From contig NZ_CP012996.1 in NCBI RefSeq assembly GCF_001412655.1, positions 1,984,001 through 2,048,000 of the forward strand: DNA of 64,000 nt, given 5' to 3'. This document shows, in pieces, positions 48,793-58,614 of this stretch; positions within the stretch are counted from its first letter, which is position 1, and every line of letters starts with the position of its first letter. The stretch is from Pedobacter sp. PACM 27299. Its GTDB lineage: Bacteria > Bacteroidota > Bacteroidia > Sphingobacteriales > Sphingobacteriaceae. The notes below the pieces were generated by a model that was not told the origin of the DNA, did not search any database, and was given only the letters and a program-made list of their open reading frames with translations. The position numbers were made by a program, and so were the translations under genes.

Positions 48793-51186
48793 ATGGCTAG
48801 ATCTTTTTTGTTCTCAATTACTTTATGGTTTCTGTGTTCAATATTTTCTATGAGCCTATATGCTCAAGGCGTACCTGCCATTTTCTTACATACAGATAAA
48901 GGTGCCTATTTTCCAGGTGATACCGTTTGGTTTAAAGGTTATGTGCTAAATGATGGGTTCCTGGATGAGTCGTTAAGGAATTTGTATATCGACTGGGGAA
49001 ATACTGAAGGCACAATTCTGGAGCATAATGTTTACCTGCTCAGTGATGGTGTTAGCCCATCTCATTTTGTCATTCCCACAAATTATGAAGGTGATATCCT
49101 CAACTTAAACGCATATACCACCATTATTGCGAAAAACAAGGAGATGGGGTATTTCAGGTCGATCCCAATTTTACAGCAAAAAGCAAGGAAAAAGGAAAGG
49201 GTTAAAAGGGAGTATTTTTTGGCTGTTCAGCCGGAAGGAGGTATGCTTTTAAAAGGCGTAATGAACAAAATCATCTTGAGTGCTTACGACCAAACTGGTC
49301 ATCTGGCAGCGCTTAAGGGTAAAGTGTTAATGAAATCTGGAGAAGAATTACTCAGCTTTAGCAGTAAGGAGGAAGGTTTTGCTGAAATCGCGATGATTGG
49401 GACTGAAGAAGAAAAAACGATCGAGTGGTCTGGTCCGGATGGGAAAATAGGCAGCATAAAGCTTCCGGCAGTACTCAAGGAGGGCGCAAAACTCAGTGTC
49501 AGCAGTACAAAAGATACCGTTAGTATTTCTTTGTTGACCGCAATATCGCAGGATGATCCGCAGACAAGTGTCTCCAAAGAATATACCATTGAAGCAAGAT
49601 TAAACAGGAATTCGCTATTTAGAAATAAATTCAGATTAGCGAATGGCGCAAGGAGTAATTTAAAGCTGCCTAAAAATGACCTTGACGCTGGAGTATTGCA
49701 ATTGCTGTTATTTGACGAGAAGGGTAAATGTATTGGCCAGCGTTCTTTAATGATTGAAGCCGAAGAATTGGTGATTACCCCTAAATTGGAGGTGAAAGAT
49801 TTTTCCAAGTATCCAAAAGGAAGGAATACACTTCAGATTGGATTACCTGAAGGAGAATATGCTAACCTATCTATTTCGATTACTGATGCGCAAGCTCCGG
49901 TAGACAGTACCCATACGATTGTGGATGCTTTACTGTTTAGCTCCTTAAGTAAGCATCGAATCATTGAGCCATTTAGTTATTTTAAGAATAAGACCATGTT
50001 GAACCGTTTCGTTCAAACCAATTCCTGGCAAACTGATTTCTCCAGTTTTGATGCGTTAAAGCCATTAAAGGATAGTTTGCTGTATTTAAAAGGTCGCATT
50101 CGGATGAGCGATAAAGACAAGCTGACTTTTGATAAAAGACTCGCCTCTTTAAAGGAAAGAAATTCGAAAAAGGGTAAATCGGTTAAAGGTGTTTCTTTTG
50201 GATATCGGGCATTGTCGGATGGTGTGATGAAGTATACCACCATTTCTCTTGATGAGCAGGGTAGGTTTGAACTGAAGAAGTTTAACTTTTTGGATTCCAT
50301 GGAGCTGCGGTTTGTGCAAATTGAAGAGGCTGTTAATGCGATTAGATTTCATGTCGATTACGAGTTTGCAGCAGTCCCTAAACCTGATCGTTTGTACCTT
50401 CCATCTGCTGCGGAAGGCCTGATTGAAAACCAAACCTTCCCGGAGAAAATATGGGAATACAATCCGCGCTATTTTAAAGATAAAAATGGCGTAGTCACAC
50501 TAAGAGAAGTTCGCATCAAAACAAGGCGAAATTATCGAATAGAAAATATGGATAAATACTACGCCAAAGGTTGGTATAGCAGGGAAGGCCTCGCATCTAT
50601 TGATATACAGAATTATTCAAACCTGATTGATATCTACGATTATAATGATCTGGTACGCTACCTGCAGCTTAAATACCCTATTATACATAAAATAAGGCCC
50701 ATTTATGTGTTCGACGGGATTTATCATACCAAAGGAATTCCAAATAGTGGTTTCAGTCCCCGGCGGAGAGATTCAACTGCTGTAGCTGTTGAATATCCAG
50801 ATGTGAATCAGATTGCTTTTATTAAAATTTTCGAAACCCATCCTAATAATCCTAATGGTGGAGCAATCGTATTTTATACGACAGGGCCGGATGGCGCTAA
50901 TAAAAGTCTTGGCCGAAGAATAGATCTCCAAACTGTTGGAGGCTATGTAGGGATTATTCCATTCTCTAATCGTCTTTACTCGAATAAAGAGAAAATGAAT
51001 CTTTTTTATGATGATGACCGGCAAACCTTATACTGGAATCCAATAGTATTGATGGAAGATAAGGGTTACAGGCTTGAATTTGATAACAATAGCAATCCCA
51101 GGGGTTACTGGGTAACCATTCAAGGGGTAACAAAATCAGGTAGAATAGTTTATTACCAAAAATTGATAGAAAAAGCAGATCAGTAG
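48793..51186 (+). CDS. Large exported MG2-like surface protein
   Basis: 797 residues with a signal peptide (about 1-24). The start Leu-His-Thr-Asp-Lys-Gly-Ala-Tyr-Phe-Pro-Gly-Asp-Thr-Val-Trp-Phe-Lys is the macroglobulin MG2-type domain widespread in Bacteroidota. The middle is beta-rich with Val-Gln-Pro-Glu-Gly-Gly. The C-terminal part (about 600-720) resembles a lone TonB plug (Ile-Tyr-Val-Phe-Asp-Gly, then Gly-Gly-Ala-Ile-Val-Phe-Tyr-Thr-Thr) with no barrel. Its role is unknown; possibly protein-protein contact at the outer membrane. Monocistronic. Confidence 0.7.
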   Translation: MARSFLFSITLWFLCSIFSMSLYAQGVPAIFLHTDKGAYFPGDTVWFKGYVLNDGFLDESLRNLYIDWGNTEGTILEHNVYLLSDGVSPSHFVIPTNYEGDILNLNAYTTIIAKNKEMGYFRSIPILQQKARKKERVKREYFLAVQPEGGMLLKGVMNKIILSAYDQTGHLAALKGKVLMKSGEELLSFSSKEEGFAEIAMIGTEEEKTIEWSGPDGKIGSIKLPAVLKEGAKLSVSSTKDTVSISLLTAISQDDPQTSVSKEYTIEARLNRNSLFRNKFRLANGARSNLKLPKNDLDAGVLQLLLFDEKGKCIGQRSLMIEAEELVITPKLEVKDFSKYPKGRNTLQIGLPEGEYANLSISITDAQAPVDSTHTIVDALLFSSLSKHRIIEPFSYFKNKTMLNRFVQTNSWQTDFSSFDALKPLKDSLLYLKGRIRMSDKDKLTFDKRLASLKERNSKKGKSVKGVSFGYRALSDGVMKYTTISLDEQGRFELKKFNFLDSMELRFVQIEEAVNAIRFHVDYEFAAVPKPDRLYLPSAAEGLIENQTFPEKIWEYNPRYFKDKNGVVTLREVRIKTRRNYRIENMDKYYAKGWYSREGLASIDIQNYSNLIDIYDYNDLVRYLQLKYPIIHKIRPIYVFDGIYHTKGIPNSGFSPRRRDSTAVAVEYPDVNQIAFIKIFETHPNNPNGGAIVFYTTGPDGANKSLGRRIDLQTVGGYVGIIPFSNRLYSNKEKMNLFYDDDRQTLYWNPIVLMEDKGYRLEFDNNSNPRGYWVTIQGVTKSGRIVYYQKLIEKADQ

Positions 51187-51201
51187 AGAGGGAGTTTTCT
51201 T

Positions 51202-52293
51202 TTATAATAGCTCCGGTAAATCTAGTCGGGCAACGCCAATACGGTCATCAGCCATACCATAATAAACATCAAAACGGTTGGGCATCCCCAGATCATCCCG
51301 CCTGTCTATACCGGTCGGAAATACTACATTGGCAATAGTGCCAACTTGCTCTTCCGGAAGATCTGGTGCAAGAACAGGTTCGGGCGATCGGTATAAGATT
51401 TTGTGGGGCTGTTCTTTATCCAATATCATGATACCAGCGGAGTAACTCAGTTCATGCTGACTACTATTCTGAAGCGCTGTTTCCCTAACTCCGTGATATA
51501 AAATCAGCCAGCCTTGTTTTGTAAGTACAGGCGGTGTTCCTGCACCTATTTTTATGTTTTCCCAATCCGCCTTGGGAATTGCCAAAGGTTGGTTAGATAC
51601 AAATTTAGGTAAGTGCCCGGAGGGATGGTTTTCTTTGTTAATGTGACAATAAGAAATCCAGATACACTCATGATGCTGTCTGATTTCATGGTCGTGTGGA
51701 CGGGTTCTAAGCTCTTCTGGGCTGGTTCCAGGGAAAAGTGGGCGGTGGAGCATGGCAAAAGAAGGATGGCCATGTGGACTCACAATAGCCGCTGGAAATA
51801 GGCAGGCATCCTTATTGTCAATCTGATTAAATTCAATATGCTCATATTGTTCAAAACTGGCCAGGCCAAGTCTTTCCCAATGGATCAGCTCTTTGGAATA
51901 GGCAATCGCGATGCGCGGACCATTGGCGGAAAATGCAGTATAAGTCATCACGTAAATATTTAACGATTCGATATGAGTAACCCTTGGATCTTCGCAGCCA
52001 CCTCCACCATCCGGCCGCTTTTCATATTCAGCTTCAGGCTCCAGTGCTACACCCAGCCGCTCAACACCAATAGGGTCGCCAACTTCGTTAAAGATGACTT
52101 TCGCAATCCCGATTCTGGAATAGTTGTTTTTCCCTACTAAGCGTGGAAATAAGTAAAGGTCTCCATCAGGACCTCGTACTGCAGCAGGATTTAGCACACC
52201 TTCTATTTCCAGCTCATTTCCTGGCTGAGGCTCCATAATAACGCCCATTCGTTTTAATTTGATCGAATCCATCTGAGACTTATTTGCTTTCAT
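51202..52293 (-). CDS. GH130-family glycoside phosphorylase or hydrolase
   Basis: 363 residues. Five-bladed propeller of GH130: Pro-Ala-Ala-Val-Arg-Gly-Pro-Asp-Gly, Gly-Gly-Cys-Glu-Asp-Pro-Arg-Val-Thr (the hallmark with the catalytic Asp), Asn-Lys-Asp-Ala-Cys-Leu-Phe-Pro, and Gly-Ala-Gly-Thr-Pro-Pro...Leu-Ile-Leu-Tyr-His-Gly-Val. The family works on beta-mannosides with phosphate or water. Its start overlaps the HAD-IIB gene by 14 bp, so translation is coupled. Last gene of a four-gene unit. Confidence 0.88.
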   Translation of the reverse strand: MKANKSQMDSIKLKRMGVIMEPQPGNELEIEGVLNPAAVRGPDGDLYLFPRLVGKNNYSRIGIAKVIFNEVGDPIGVERLGVALEPEAEYEKRPDGGGGCEDPRVTHIESLNIYVMTYTAFSANGPRIAIAYSKELIHWERLGLASFEQYEHIEFNQIDNKDACLFPAAIVSPHGHPSFAMLHRPLFPGTSPEELRTRPHDHEIRQHHECIWISYCHINKENHPSGHLPKFVSNQPLAIPKADWENIKIGAGTPPVLTKQGWLILYHGVRETALQNSSQHELSYSAGIMILDKEQPHKILYRSPEPVLAPDLPEEQVGTIANVVFPTGIDRRDDLGMPNRFDVYYGMADDRIGVARLDLPELL

Positions 52294-53056
52294 TTGAGGT
52301 GTTTTTATCGGAGTTGTTTAGACAGGCAATGATGGTTTCGATTACTTTTTTGGTTTCCTGAGGGTCTTTAACAGAGATACAAACTACCCCCGTTTTTCGG
52401 GCAGGATGGTCATTACCTCCTTCAAAAAGCGCATCGCCAATGAATATCATTTCTGCAATGGCAATTTTTAGCGTTTCCTGAAGTTTATGAATGCCGTAAG
52501 CTTTGTCGATCCCTGGCTTGGTGATGTCGATAGAAGTGGCACCACCCATCTGAACGGAAAATTCAGACAAGGACTGGTCGAGCTGTGCTTTAATCACCTT
52601 TCGTTTGCTAAAATCAGGATCCCAGACTTTCTTAGCTTCAAGGGGGGCTTGCTGACCTAAAGCCGAGTAGGTGATCTGGCTGCCGCGATCTTCAATCTGC
52701 TCACCCCAGGTCTGCGCAGGAGTAAAGCCGGAAAGGGATACGGCATGATGCAAGTTGTCTAATATTTTTTGTCGCTCTGCTGCAGTAAAATTTTCTGCAT
52801 AAAGTTGGTTCCAGTCTTGTTTATATTGATAATACTTGGTGCCGCAGGTTGGTAAAATTGACAAATGGCTAAGATTAGCTTTTGCAGGAAGATGAGAAAG
52901 GACTTGCTTTTCAAATTGTGGCCAATTGCCGCCGGAGATGATGGCCACTTTGGCAACTTGCAGCAGGTCGTTTAAAAGTACGGACATTTCCGGGTCTATG
53001 GCAGCTTTGCTTTCCGCTAAAGTGCCATCAAGGTCAAATATGATGAGCTTTTTCAT
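52280..53056 (-). CDS. HAD-IIB sugar phosphatase or mutase-like
   Basis: 258 residues. Motif I Phe-Asp-Leu-Asp-Gly-Thr-Leu (Asp8, Asp10), motif II Ile-Ile-Ser-Gly-Gly, and motif IV Ile-Gly-Asp-Ala-Leu-Phe-Glu-Gly-Gly-Asn-Asp. The cap (about 85-190) is the C2B type of phosphomannomutase- and sucrose-phosphatase-like enzymes. A phosphosugar substrate is likely and the GH130 neighbour suggests a mannose-derived one. It overlaps the aldolase gene by 4 bp (53053-53056). Confidence 0.8.
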   Translation of the reverse strand: MKKLIIFDLDGTLAESKAAIDPEMSVLLNDLLQVAKVAIISGGNWPQFEKQVLSHLPAKANLSHLSILPTCGTKYYQYKQDWNQLYAENFTAAERQKILDNLHHAVSLSGFTPAQTWGEQIEDRGSQITYSALGQQAPLEAKKVWDPDFSKRKVIKAQLDQSLSEFSVQMGGATSIDITKPGIDKAYGIHKLQETLKIAIAEMIFIGDALFEGGNDHPARKTGVVCISVKDPQETKKVIETIIACLNNSDKNTSNESK

Positions 53057-54081
53057 GATGCTTCAGAATCATTTTCCATTCCATGATGGTACTCCGCTCT
53101 GCGTGCGGCACTGTTGCAGGCTGCACGGTGGGCCAATGCTTTTTGCGCCCTGGTCACGTTTTGATCTTCACCCTTCCAGATTTCCAATGCCGGTTGCTGG
53201 ATTGCCCTGGAAAAGGAAAAAGTTAAAGGCCATGGCAGGAGTGATCCAGACCTGAGCTGCATCATGTTCAGTCGCTCAGAAGCAAGGAAAGGGGATTGTC
53301 CTCCGGATAGAAATGCAATGCCGGCAACAGCCGCAGGGACAACATGGAGAAAAGTAGAAAAGGTTTGCTGAGCAATCTCTTCTGTATCACTTTGCGCGGA
53401 ACAAGCCAGTCCAGGTAATACCATATTGGGTTTTAAGATCATCCCTTCCAGGAAAACCTTTTGTGCATACAAGGCATTAAATACCGCTTTCAAAACGTCC
53501 TGAGTCACTTCCGCACACCTTTCCAGGGTATGGTCTCCATCCATTAAAACTTCGGGCTCCACAATGGGCACTATTCCGGCTTCCTGACAAAGTGCTGCAT
53601 AACGGGCAAGGGTATAAGCATTGGCTGCAATACAAGCTTTCGTAGGGATATTGGTGTCGATATGGATCACCGCACGCCATTTGGCAAAACGTAAACCCAT
53701 TTGATAATAATCAGCCAGGCGAATGCTTAAACCGTCCAGTCCTTCAGTAATCGTTTCTCCTGGAAAAAATGGTACCGTTCCCTGATCTACTTTTATTCCC
53801 GGAATGATGCCTTTTTGTTTAAGAATGGCCAGAAAAGACTGTCCATCATCAGTGTTTTGATGAAGTGTTTCTTCGAAAAGTATCGCACCGCTGATGCTTT
53901 CTTCCAATTGAGGAGTAGTTACGATCAATTGGCGGTATTTGCGGCGGAATTCTTCGGTTTGAGGAATGCCTAGTGCTTTAAATCTTTTGTCGCAGGTACC
54001 GGTACTTTCGTCCATGGCCAGCAATCCTTTATCGTCTCTCATGAGCCTTTCGGCTATGTTTTTAAGTTCTTGGTTGTTCAT
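53053..54081 (-). CDS. Class I fructose-bisphosphate aldolase
   Basis: 342 residues. Class I family: Gly-Leu-Leu-Ala-Met-Asp-Glu-Ser-Thr-Gly-Thr-Cys near 20, Lys-Trp-Arg-Ala-Val near 145, Pro-Ile-Val-Glu-Pro-Glu-Val near 190, and the Schiff-base Lys in Met-Ile-Leu-Lys-Pro-Asn-Met-Val near 225. The family cleaves fructose 1,6-bisphosphate. It sits in an operon with two HAD phosphatases and GH130 rather than with glycolytic genes. Confidence 0.93.
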   Translation of the reverse strand: MNNQELKNIAERLMRDDKGLLAMDESTGTCDKRFKALGIPQTEEFRRKYRQLIVTTPQLEESISGAILFEETLHQNTDDGQSFLAILKQKGIIPGIKVDQGTVPFFPGETITEGLDGLSIRLADYYQMGLRFAKWRAVIHIDTNIPTKACIAANAYTLARYAALCQEAGIVPIVEPEVLMDGDHTLERCAEVTQDVLKAVFNALYAQKVFLEGMILKPNMVLPGLACSAQSDTEEIAQQTFSTFLHVVPAAVAGIAFLSGGQSPFLASERLNMMQLRSGSLLPWPLTFSFSRAIQQPALEIWKGEDQNVTRAQKALAHRAACNSAARRAEYHHGMENDSEAS

Positions 54082-54086
54082 GGCTT

Positions 54087-54716
54087 TTAAGGTTTTTTGG
54101 AAGAATTAATTTCCTGAATGATCTGCTGTGTAGTGGCGAAGTCCTGGTGGTGAATGCTCCGGATACCGAGTTTCTGAGCAGATTTTGTCAGCATCAATCG
54201 GTCATCAAAGTAAATACATTCCTCTGGGGAAACCTGTGCGATGCCCATGGCCAGATTAAAAATACCTGGATCAGGTTTGCGCATCCCTACCTCGCAGGAG
54301 GAAATAAAAGCATCAAAACAATCGTGTAACCCAAATTTCTGAATGCGGTAATTGTTGAGTTCCCGACCTTCATTATTGATAGAGATGAGCCTATGCCCGC
54401 AGGTCTTTTTCCATTCTTTTAACCAGGACAGCAGTCCGGGCAATTCTACCGATTGCGCAAACATGAAGTCCTTAAAATCTTGTTTGCTAAAAGATCTTGG
54501 ATGATTGAAAACGACGACATCCAGGTAATCGTCAAGGGTGATTTTCCCCATCTCATACACATTGAAGATGAAATCGTGGAGCACATCCATTTCTTCATAA
54601 TTTAAATCGAAAAGTTTTGCCGCCTCCTGTCTGGATTGGTGCCCCCAGCCATTGTTCAGCAAGACACCGCCGACGTCAAAAAAGAGTACTTTAATTCTGG
54701 AATCTTTCATAATCAA
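54087..54716 (-). CDS. HAD-IA family phosphatase
   Basis: 209 residues. Motif I Phe-Phe-Asp-Val-Gly-Gly-Val-Leu (second Asp replaced by Gly, as in YihX-like members), motif II Ile-Ser-Ile-Asn-Asn-Glu, motif III Lys in Gly-Met-Arg-Lys-Pro-Asp-Pro, motif IV Tyr-Phe-Asp-Asp-Arg. Haloacid dehalogenase-fold phosphatase of small phosphosugars or nucleotides. First gene of the operon, 5 bp before the aldolase. Confidence 0.82.
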   Translation of the reverse strand: MIMKDSRIKVLFFDVGGVLLNNGWGHQSRQEAAKLFDLNYEEMDVLHDFIFNVYEMGKITLDDYLDVVVFNHPRSFSKQDFKDFMFAQSVELPGLLSWLKEWKKTCGHRLISINNEGRELNNYRIQKFGLHDCFDAFISSCEVGMRKPDPGIFNLAMGIAQVSPEECIYFDDRLMLTKSAQKLGIRSIHHQDFATTQQIIQEINSSKKP

Positions 54717-54782
54717 ATTTAGATGATAACAAAAATTCCAGACGTTAGTTTGCAGTGCTTCGAACTCAGGTCGTTATCTTTT

Positions 54783-55148
54783 CTATTTTTTGATTTCTTT
54801 CGGTCCTAAAAACAAAAGGATAACGGCGGTGATTTTTAAGAAACCAGAAAACAGCTGTAAGGTATAAGGGGAGGTAATGTTGATTTCTGGTGCCGGTGTG
54901 GACAGCAAGGGGAAAATGCTGAGTACAGTCACAAATAATGCCACCCATTTTACCCAATGTTTTCCAATGAAAGCAAAGTATCCTAATGTCATAAACATTA
55001 ATGAGGTTTCCATGCCAACCGACAGTTCAAAGTTTGCATCCTGACGACTTTGGATGACTCCGATAATTACATCAACTAATATGGCCGCAAAAATTATATA
55101 GGAGGCAAATTTGAAACTCTTGTGCACCTGGTCTTCCATTTCTATCAT
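54783..55148 (-). CDS. Four-helix membrane protein of unknown function
   Basis: 121 residues with four hydrophobic segments (about 14-30, 43-60, 66-83, 97-115). The ends are charged. No family recognised. It stands alone, 66 bp upstream of the HAD/aldolase unit on the same strand. Confidence 0.6.
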   Translation of the reverse strand: MIEMEDQVHKSFKFASYIIFAAILVDVIIGVIQSRQDANFELSVGMETSLMFMTLGYFAFIGKHWVKWVALFVTVLSIFPLLSTPAPEINITSPYTLQLFSGFLKITAVILLFLGPKEIKK

Positions 55149-55360
55149 AAAATTGCCAAGGTACTATTAAATTCATCTGAGCCCAAACCAAATCAGGACT
55201 TGTCGCACAGCTTATGAAGGTTTTTCGATGGAATAATGAAATTAAAATAGCCTGTTCTAGGTGGATAAAGCAATACCATTGATCGTTTTTTTATTAATGA
55301 GTATGTGCTAAGTTGTTAGTTGTCTTGATTTTAAATACCTTGTTGGTCAGGTCAATCTCT

Positions 55361-57466
55361 ATGAACAAAACCGCTCTCCCTAAAACGCAGCAACAGCATT
55401 ATACAAAGATTGTTTTTCTGTTGATTTTTATGATCATCCAGTTGCTCAGCGCTGGATCAATTCTCAACGCTCAAAAGCCTAAGACATCCGAGATCCTATG
55501 GGATAAATACGGAGTGCCTCATGTATATGGAAAAACTACGGCCGAAATGTACTATGGGTATGGGTGGGCACAGATGCGTAACCATGCCAATCTAATGCTG
55601 AAGTTATATGGACAAGCCAGAGGGCGTGCAGCCGAATTCTGGGGAGAAGAATACTTGCATAGCGATCAGGTAGTTCATTTGTTTGAATTAAAAAAACATG
55701 CGGTGCAGGAGTATAAGGCACAGTCGCCATTGTACAAAAGTTACCTCGATGCTTTTGTTGCAGGAGCAAATGCTTATGCTAAAGCACATCCAGAAGCCAT
55801 TCAGTCGGATAGAAAAGCAGTTTTACCCATCAGCCCTTATGATGTACTTGCCCATACGAAATCTATGATTTACCTGAAGTTTTTAGCCTACAGTGACCTC
55901 ATTATGCCGGAAAAACTGGTCGCCCAGCCAGGCTCTAATGCGATGGCAATTTCTCCTTCAAAATCAGCAGCTAAACATGCGATGCTCATGGCCAATCCAC
56001 ATTTGATGTGGAGCGATTCTTTTACTTTTTTTGAAGCACAGCTCAATGCTCCGGAGTACAGTACCTATGGAGTAAGCTTGGTTGGCACCTGTACCCAAAT
56101 TATTGCATTTAATGATCACCTGGGCTGGACGCACACGGTAAACACTATTGATGCTGCTGATCGCTATGAACTCAGCCTGTCTGATGGTGGGTATTTACTT
56201 GACGGAGCCACAAAACCATTCCTAAAAAGAACAGATACGATAGGAGTCAGACAAAAAGACGGCAGTCTTAAATTAGAGATACTGGAGTTTAAATATGCGG
56301 TACATGGTCCTGTCCTGGAAGAGAAAAATGGCAAAGCTTATGCGCTCAGAATGGCGGGAATGGACAACCACCAACTTTTGCAGCAGTATCATCTCATGGG
56401 AAAAGCAAAAAACTGGAAAGAGTTTGAAACTGCGGAAAAGATGCTGCAGATACCAATGTTCAATGTGATTTATGCAGATCAGGCTGGCAATATTCATTAC
56501 CTCTTTGGAGGGAATGTACCCATTCGTTCTTCCGGAGACTTTACCTTTTGGAATGGGCTTATTGATGGAACTCAATCCAAATATATATGGCAAAAGACAC
56601 ATCCCTATAAAGACTTACCAAAACTCTTTAATCCTTCCACAGGTTTTGTTCAAAATTGTAATGATGCACCTTGGATTAGTACCTATCCGGCACAGCTCAA
56701 TCCCCTTGATTTTCCGGCTTATATGGCTCCTCAGGAAATGGGTTTAAGGGCACAGCGTGCAGTGAACCTTGTGAAAAACAATCCATCAATCACATTTGTT
56801 CAGTTGGTAGCTTATAAGTTAAATACGGGAATGGAAGCTGCTGATCGTTTCCTGCCAGCGCTTTTATCGGCAGTAAAAAATACGCCGGATAGTACAATGG
56901 CGAATGCAGCGAAAGTATTAAATTCATGGGATAAACAAACGGAAAATACGAGTAAAGGAGCTGTTTTGTTTGCGGCCTGGTTTGATCAGCTGAAGCCTGA
57001 AATGTATGCCAAAGCATGGGATATTAAAAATCCGGTAAGCACACCTTCTGGATTTAAAGATGACCAGCAGATCCTGCTGCTTTTTAAAGCGGCAATAGCA
57101 GAAGTCCAGCAAAAATATGGCAGTATCGAGATAGCTTGGGGGGATATTTGTCGCTTCTCAAAGGATGAGATTGATTATGCTGCCAATGGTGGCCCAGGAG
57201 AATATGGGATTTTCCGAACGATTTATTATAAGGGGATTACACCTGACAAAGAACAAGCATACTTTGGCGACAGTTATGTTGCTGTGACGGAGTTTGGACC
57301 TAAAGTTCGTGCTAAAGTAAGTTTAAGTTATGGTAACGCTTCACAAGCTGGTATTAAGCAGTATGACCAGTTGAAGATGATGTCTGATAAACAACTGCGT
57401 GATGCGCTACTGGATAGAAAAGAAGTCCTTCAGCATTTAGAAGAAAGAGAAGTATATCTGCCATAA
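55361..57466 (+). CDS. Penicillin acylase-family Ntn hydrolase
   Basis: I chose ATG 55361; the longer reading needs a TTG and adds no signal logic. 701 residues: signal/anchor (about 16-38), an alpha-chain with Asp-Lys-Tyr-Gly-Val-Pro-His-Val-Tyr-Gly, then the autocatalytic Ser after Ala-Gln-Pro-Gly (Ser-Asn-Ala-Met-Ala-Ile), and a beta-chain with Leu-Met-Ala-Asn-Pro-His-Leu and Gly-Trp-Thr-His-Thr-Val-Asn. The precursor splits to free the N-terminal Ser nucleophile. Substrates in the family include penicillin G, acyl-homoserine lactones and acylated peptides. The specificity is unknown. Confidence 0.88.
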   Translation: MNKTALPKTQQQHYTKIVFLLIFMIIQLLSAGSILNAQKPKTSEILWDKYGVPHVYGKTTAEMYYGYGWAQMRNHANLMLKLYGQARGRAAEFWGEEYLHSDQVVHLFELKKHAVQEYKAQSPLYKSYLDAFVAGANAYAKAHPEAIQSDRKAVLPISPYDVLAHTKSMIYLKFLAYSDLIMPEKLVAQPGSNAMAISPSKSAAKHAMLMANPHLMWSDSFTFFEAQLNAPEYSTYGVSLVGTCTQIIAFNDHLGWTHTVNTIDAADRYELSLSDGGYLLDGATKPFLKRTDTIGVRQKDGSLKLEILEFKYAVHGPVLEEKNGKAYALRMAGMDNHQLLQQYHLMGKAKNWKEFETAEKMLQIPMFNVIYADQAGNIHYLFGGNVPIRSSGDFTFWNGLIDGTQSKYIWQKTHPYKDLPKLFNPSTGFVQNCNDAPWISTYPAQLNPLDFPAYMAPQEMGLRAQRAVNLVKNNPSITFVQLVAYKLNTGMEAADRFLPALLSAVKNTPDSTMANAAKVLNSWDKQTENTSKGAVLFAAWFDQLKPEMYAKAWDIKNPVSTPSGFKDDQQILLLFKAAIAEVQQKYGSIEIAWGDICRFSKDEIDYAANGGPGEYGIFRTIYYKGITPDKEQAYFGDSYVAVTEFGPKVRAKVSLSYGNASQAGIKQYDQLKMMSDKQLRDALLDRKEVLQHLEEREVYLP

Positions 57467-57519
57467 ATGAGATAAAGAAGAAATCATAATGAAATAAAGA
57501 AGAAATGCTGCTGTGGATC

Positions 57520-57552
57520 AATAGCAATGTGCACTTTTTGCACATTGCTATT
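57520..57552. repeat. 14-bp perfect hairpin between convergent genes
   Basis: AATAGCAATGTGCA pairs exactly with TGCACATTGCTATT around a 5-nt loop (CTTTT). There is no T-tract, but the position between two convergent genes suggests an mRNA 3'-end stabiliser or terminator. Confidence 0.65.
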
Positions 57553-57557
57553 AGCGG

Positions 57558-58496
57558 TTAGGCTATCAAAACCACAATTTTCCCTTGTGTTCTTCCAGTC
57601 TCTAATGCCCTGTGTGCATCCGCCATTTGATCAAAATCAAAGGTTTGAGAAACATGAGATAGGAGGGATCTATCATCCAGTAGTCCAGCGATTTTCTGCA
57701 TGTTCTGACCATTAGATTGTACCATGGTAAAATAACCATTGATGCCCATTGCTTTTGCTTTTTCTGTGACTTCTTCTCTAAGCCCGGAGGGAATACTGAT
57801 GATGGTGCCGCCTTTCCTGATGACCTTTAAGGATTTGTCGATATTTTCTCCACCGATGGCATCGAGTACGAAATCAATATCCTTTGTGAATTCCTCCAAA
57901 GGACCAGCGGCATAATCAATATGTTCATCAGCACCAAGGCTCATGATAAAATTTTTCTTTGCTGCAGAGGAAGTGCCAATCACATAGGCCCCCAGGTGTT
58001 TGGCAATTTGTACTGCATAATGTCCCACTCCGCCAGCTGCGGCATGGATCAGAACGCGGTCGCCTGCCTTGATTTTAGCATGATCAACGAGAACTTGCAA
58101 GGCGGTTAATGCCGCTAAGGTAGCTGCAGCGGCGTCTGCATGACTGATTTGACTTGGTTTTAAGGCCAGTTGATCTGCCGGAGCAGCAACATATTCGGCA
58201 TAGGCTTTTCCATGGCCAGGAAAGTTGACCATGCCAAACACTTCATCGCCAGCTTTAAACATATCAGATTTAGTTTCCACCACAATTCCTGAGATGTCCC
58301 AACCTAGAATGATTGGTTTTTCTTCTTTTATCAGGCCTGAAACACCCTTTCCTTCCCGGGTTTTAATATCTACAGGATTAATACTGATGGCTTTCACCTG
58401 TATCAGCACTTCATGCTCTTTGATAACGGGCTTCGGTAGTTCTTGTATAGCTAATTGATCCGCGGACCCAAATTCTTCTAAAATAATTGCTTTCAT
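57558..58496 (-). CDS. NADP-dependent quinone oxidoreductase (MDR, zinc-free)
   Basis: 312 residues. GroES-like N-domain (Ile-Asn-Pro-Val-Asp-Ile-Lys), Gly-Trp-Asp-Ile-Ser-Gly-Ile-Val, then the Rossmann domain with Gly-Gly-Val-Gly-His-Tyr-Ala-Val-Gln (NADPH loop, about 153-161). Zn ligands of alcohol dehydrogenases are absent. The family reduces quinones or alpha,beta-enones. Monocistronic. Confidence 0.9.
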   Translation of the reverse strand: MKAIILEEFGSADQLAIQELPKPVIKEHEVLIQVKAISINPVDIKTREGKGVSGLIKEEKPIILGWDISGIVVETKSDMFKAGDEVFGMVNFPGHGKAYAEYVAAPADQLALKPSQISHADAAAATLAALTALQVLVDHAKIKAGDRVLIHAAAGGVGHYAVQIAKHLGAYVIGTSSAAKKNFIMSLGADEHIDYAAGPLEEFTKDIDFVLDAIGGENIDKSLKVIRKGGTIISIPSGLREEVTEKAKAMGINGYFTMVQSNGQNMQKIAGLLDDRSLLSHVSQTFDFDQMADAHRALETGRTQGKIVVLIA

Positions 58497-58614
58497 GGTA
58501 TATTAATTTAAGCATAAAATTAGGGATGTTTTTACCTGATACGCTGTACATATATTCGTTAAATCAGTAATATTATGCCATGCATCAGTAGCAAGTGATT
58601 TAGGATAGTTGCAG

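Noticed and set aside
57520..57552. Standard intrinsic terminator
   Set aside because: The stem is perfect but there is no T-tract on either side, so it is called only a hairpin.
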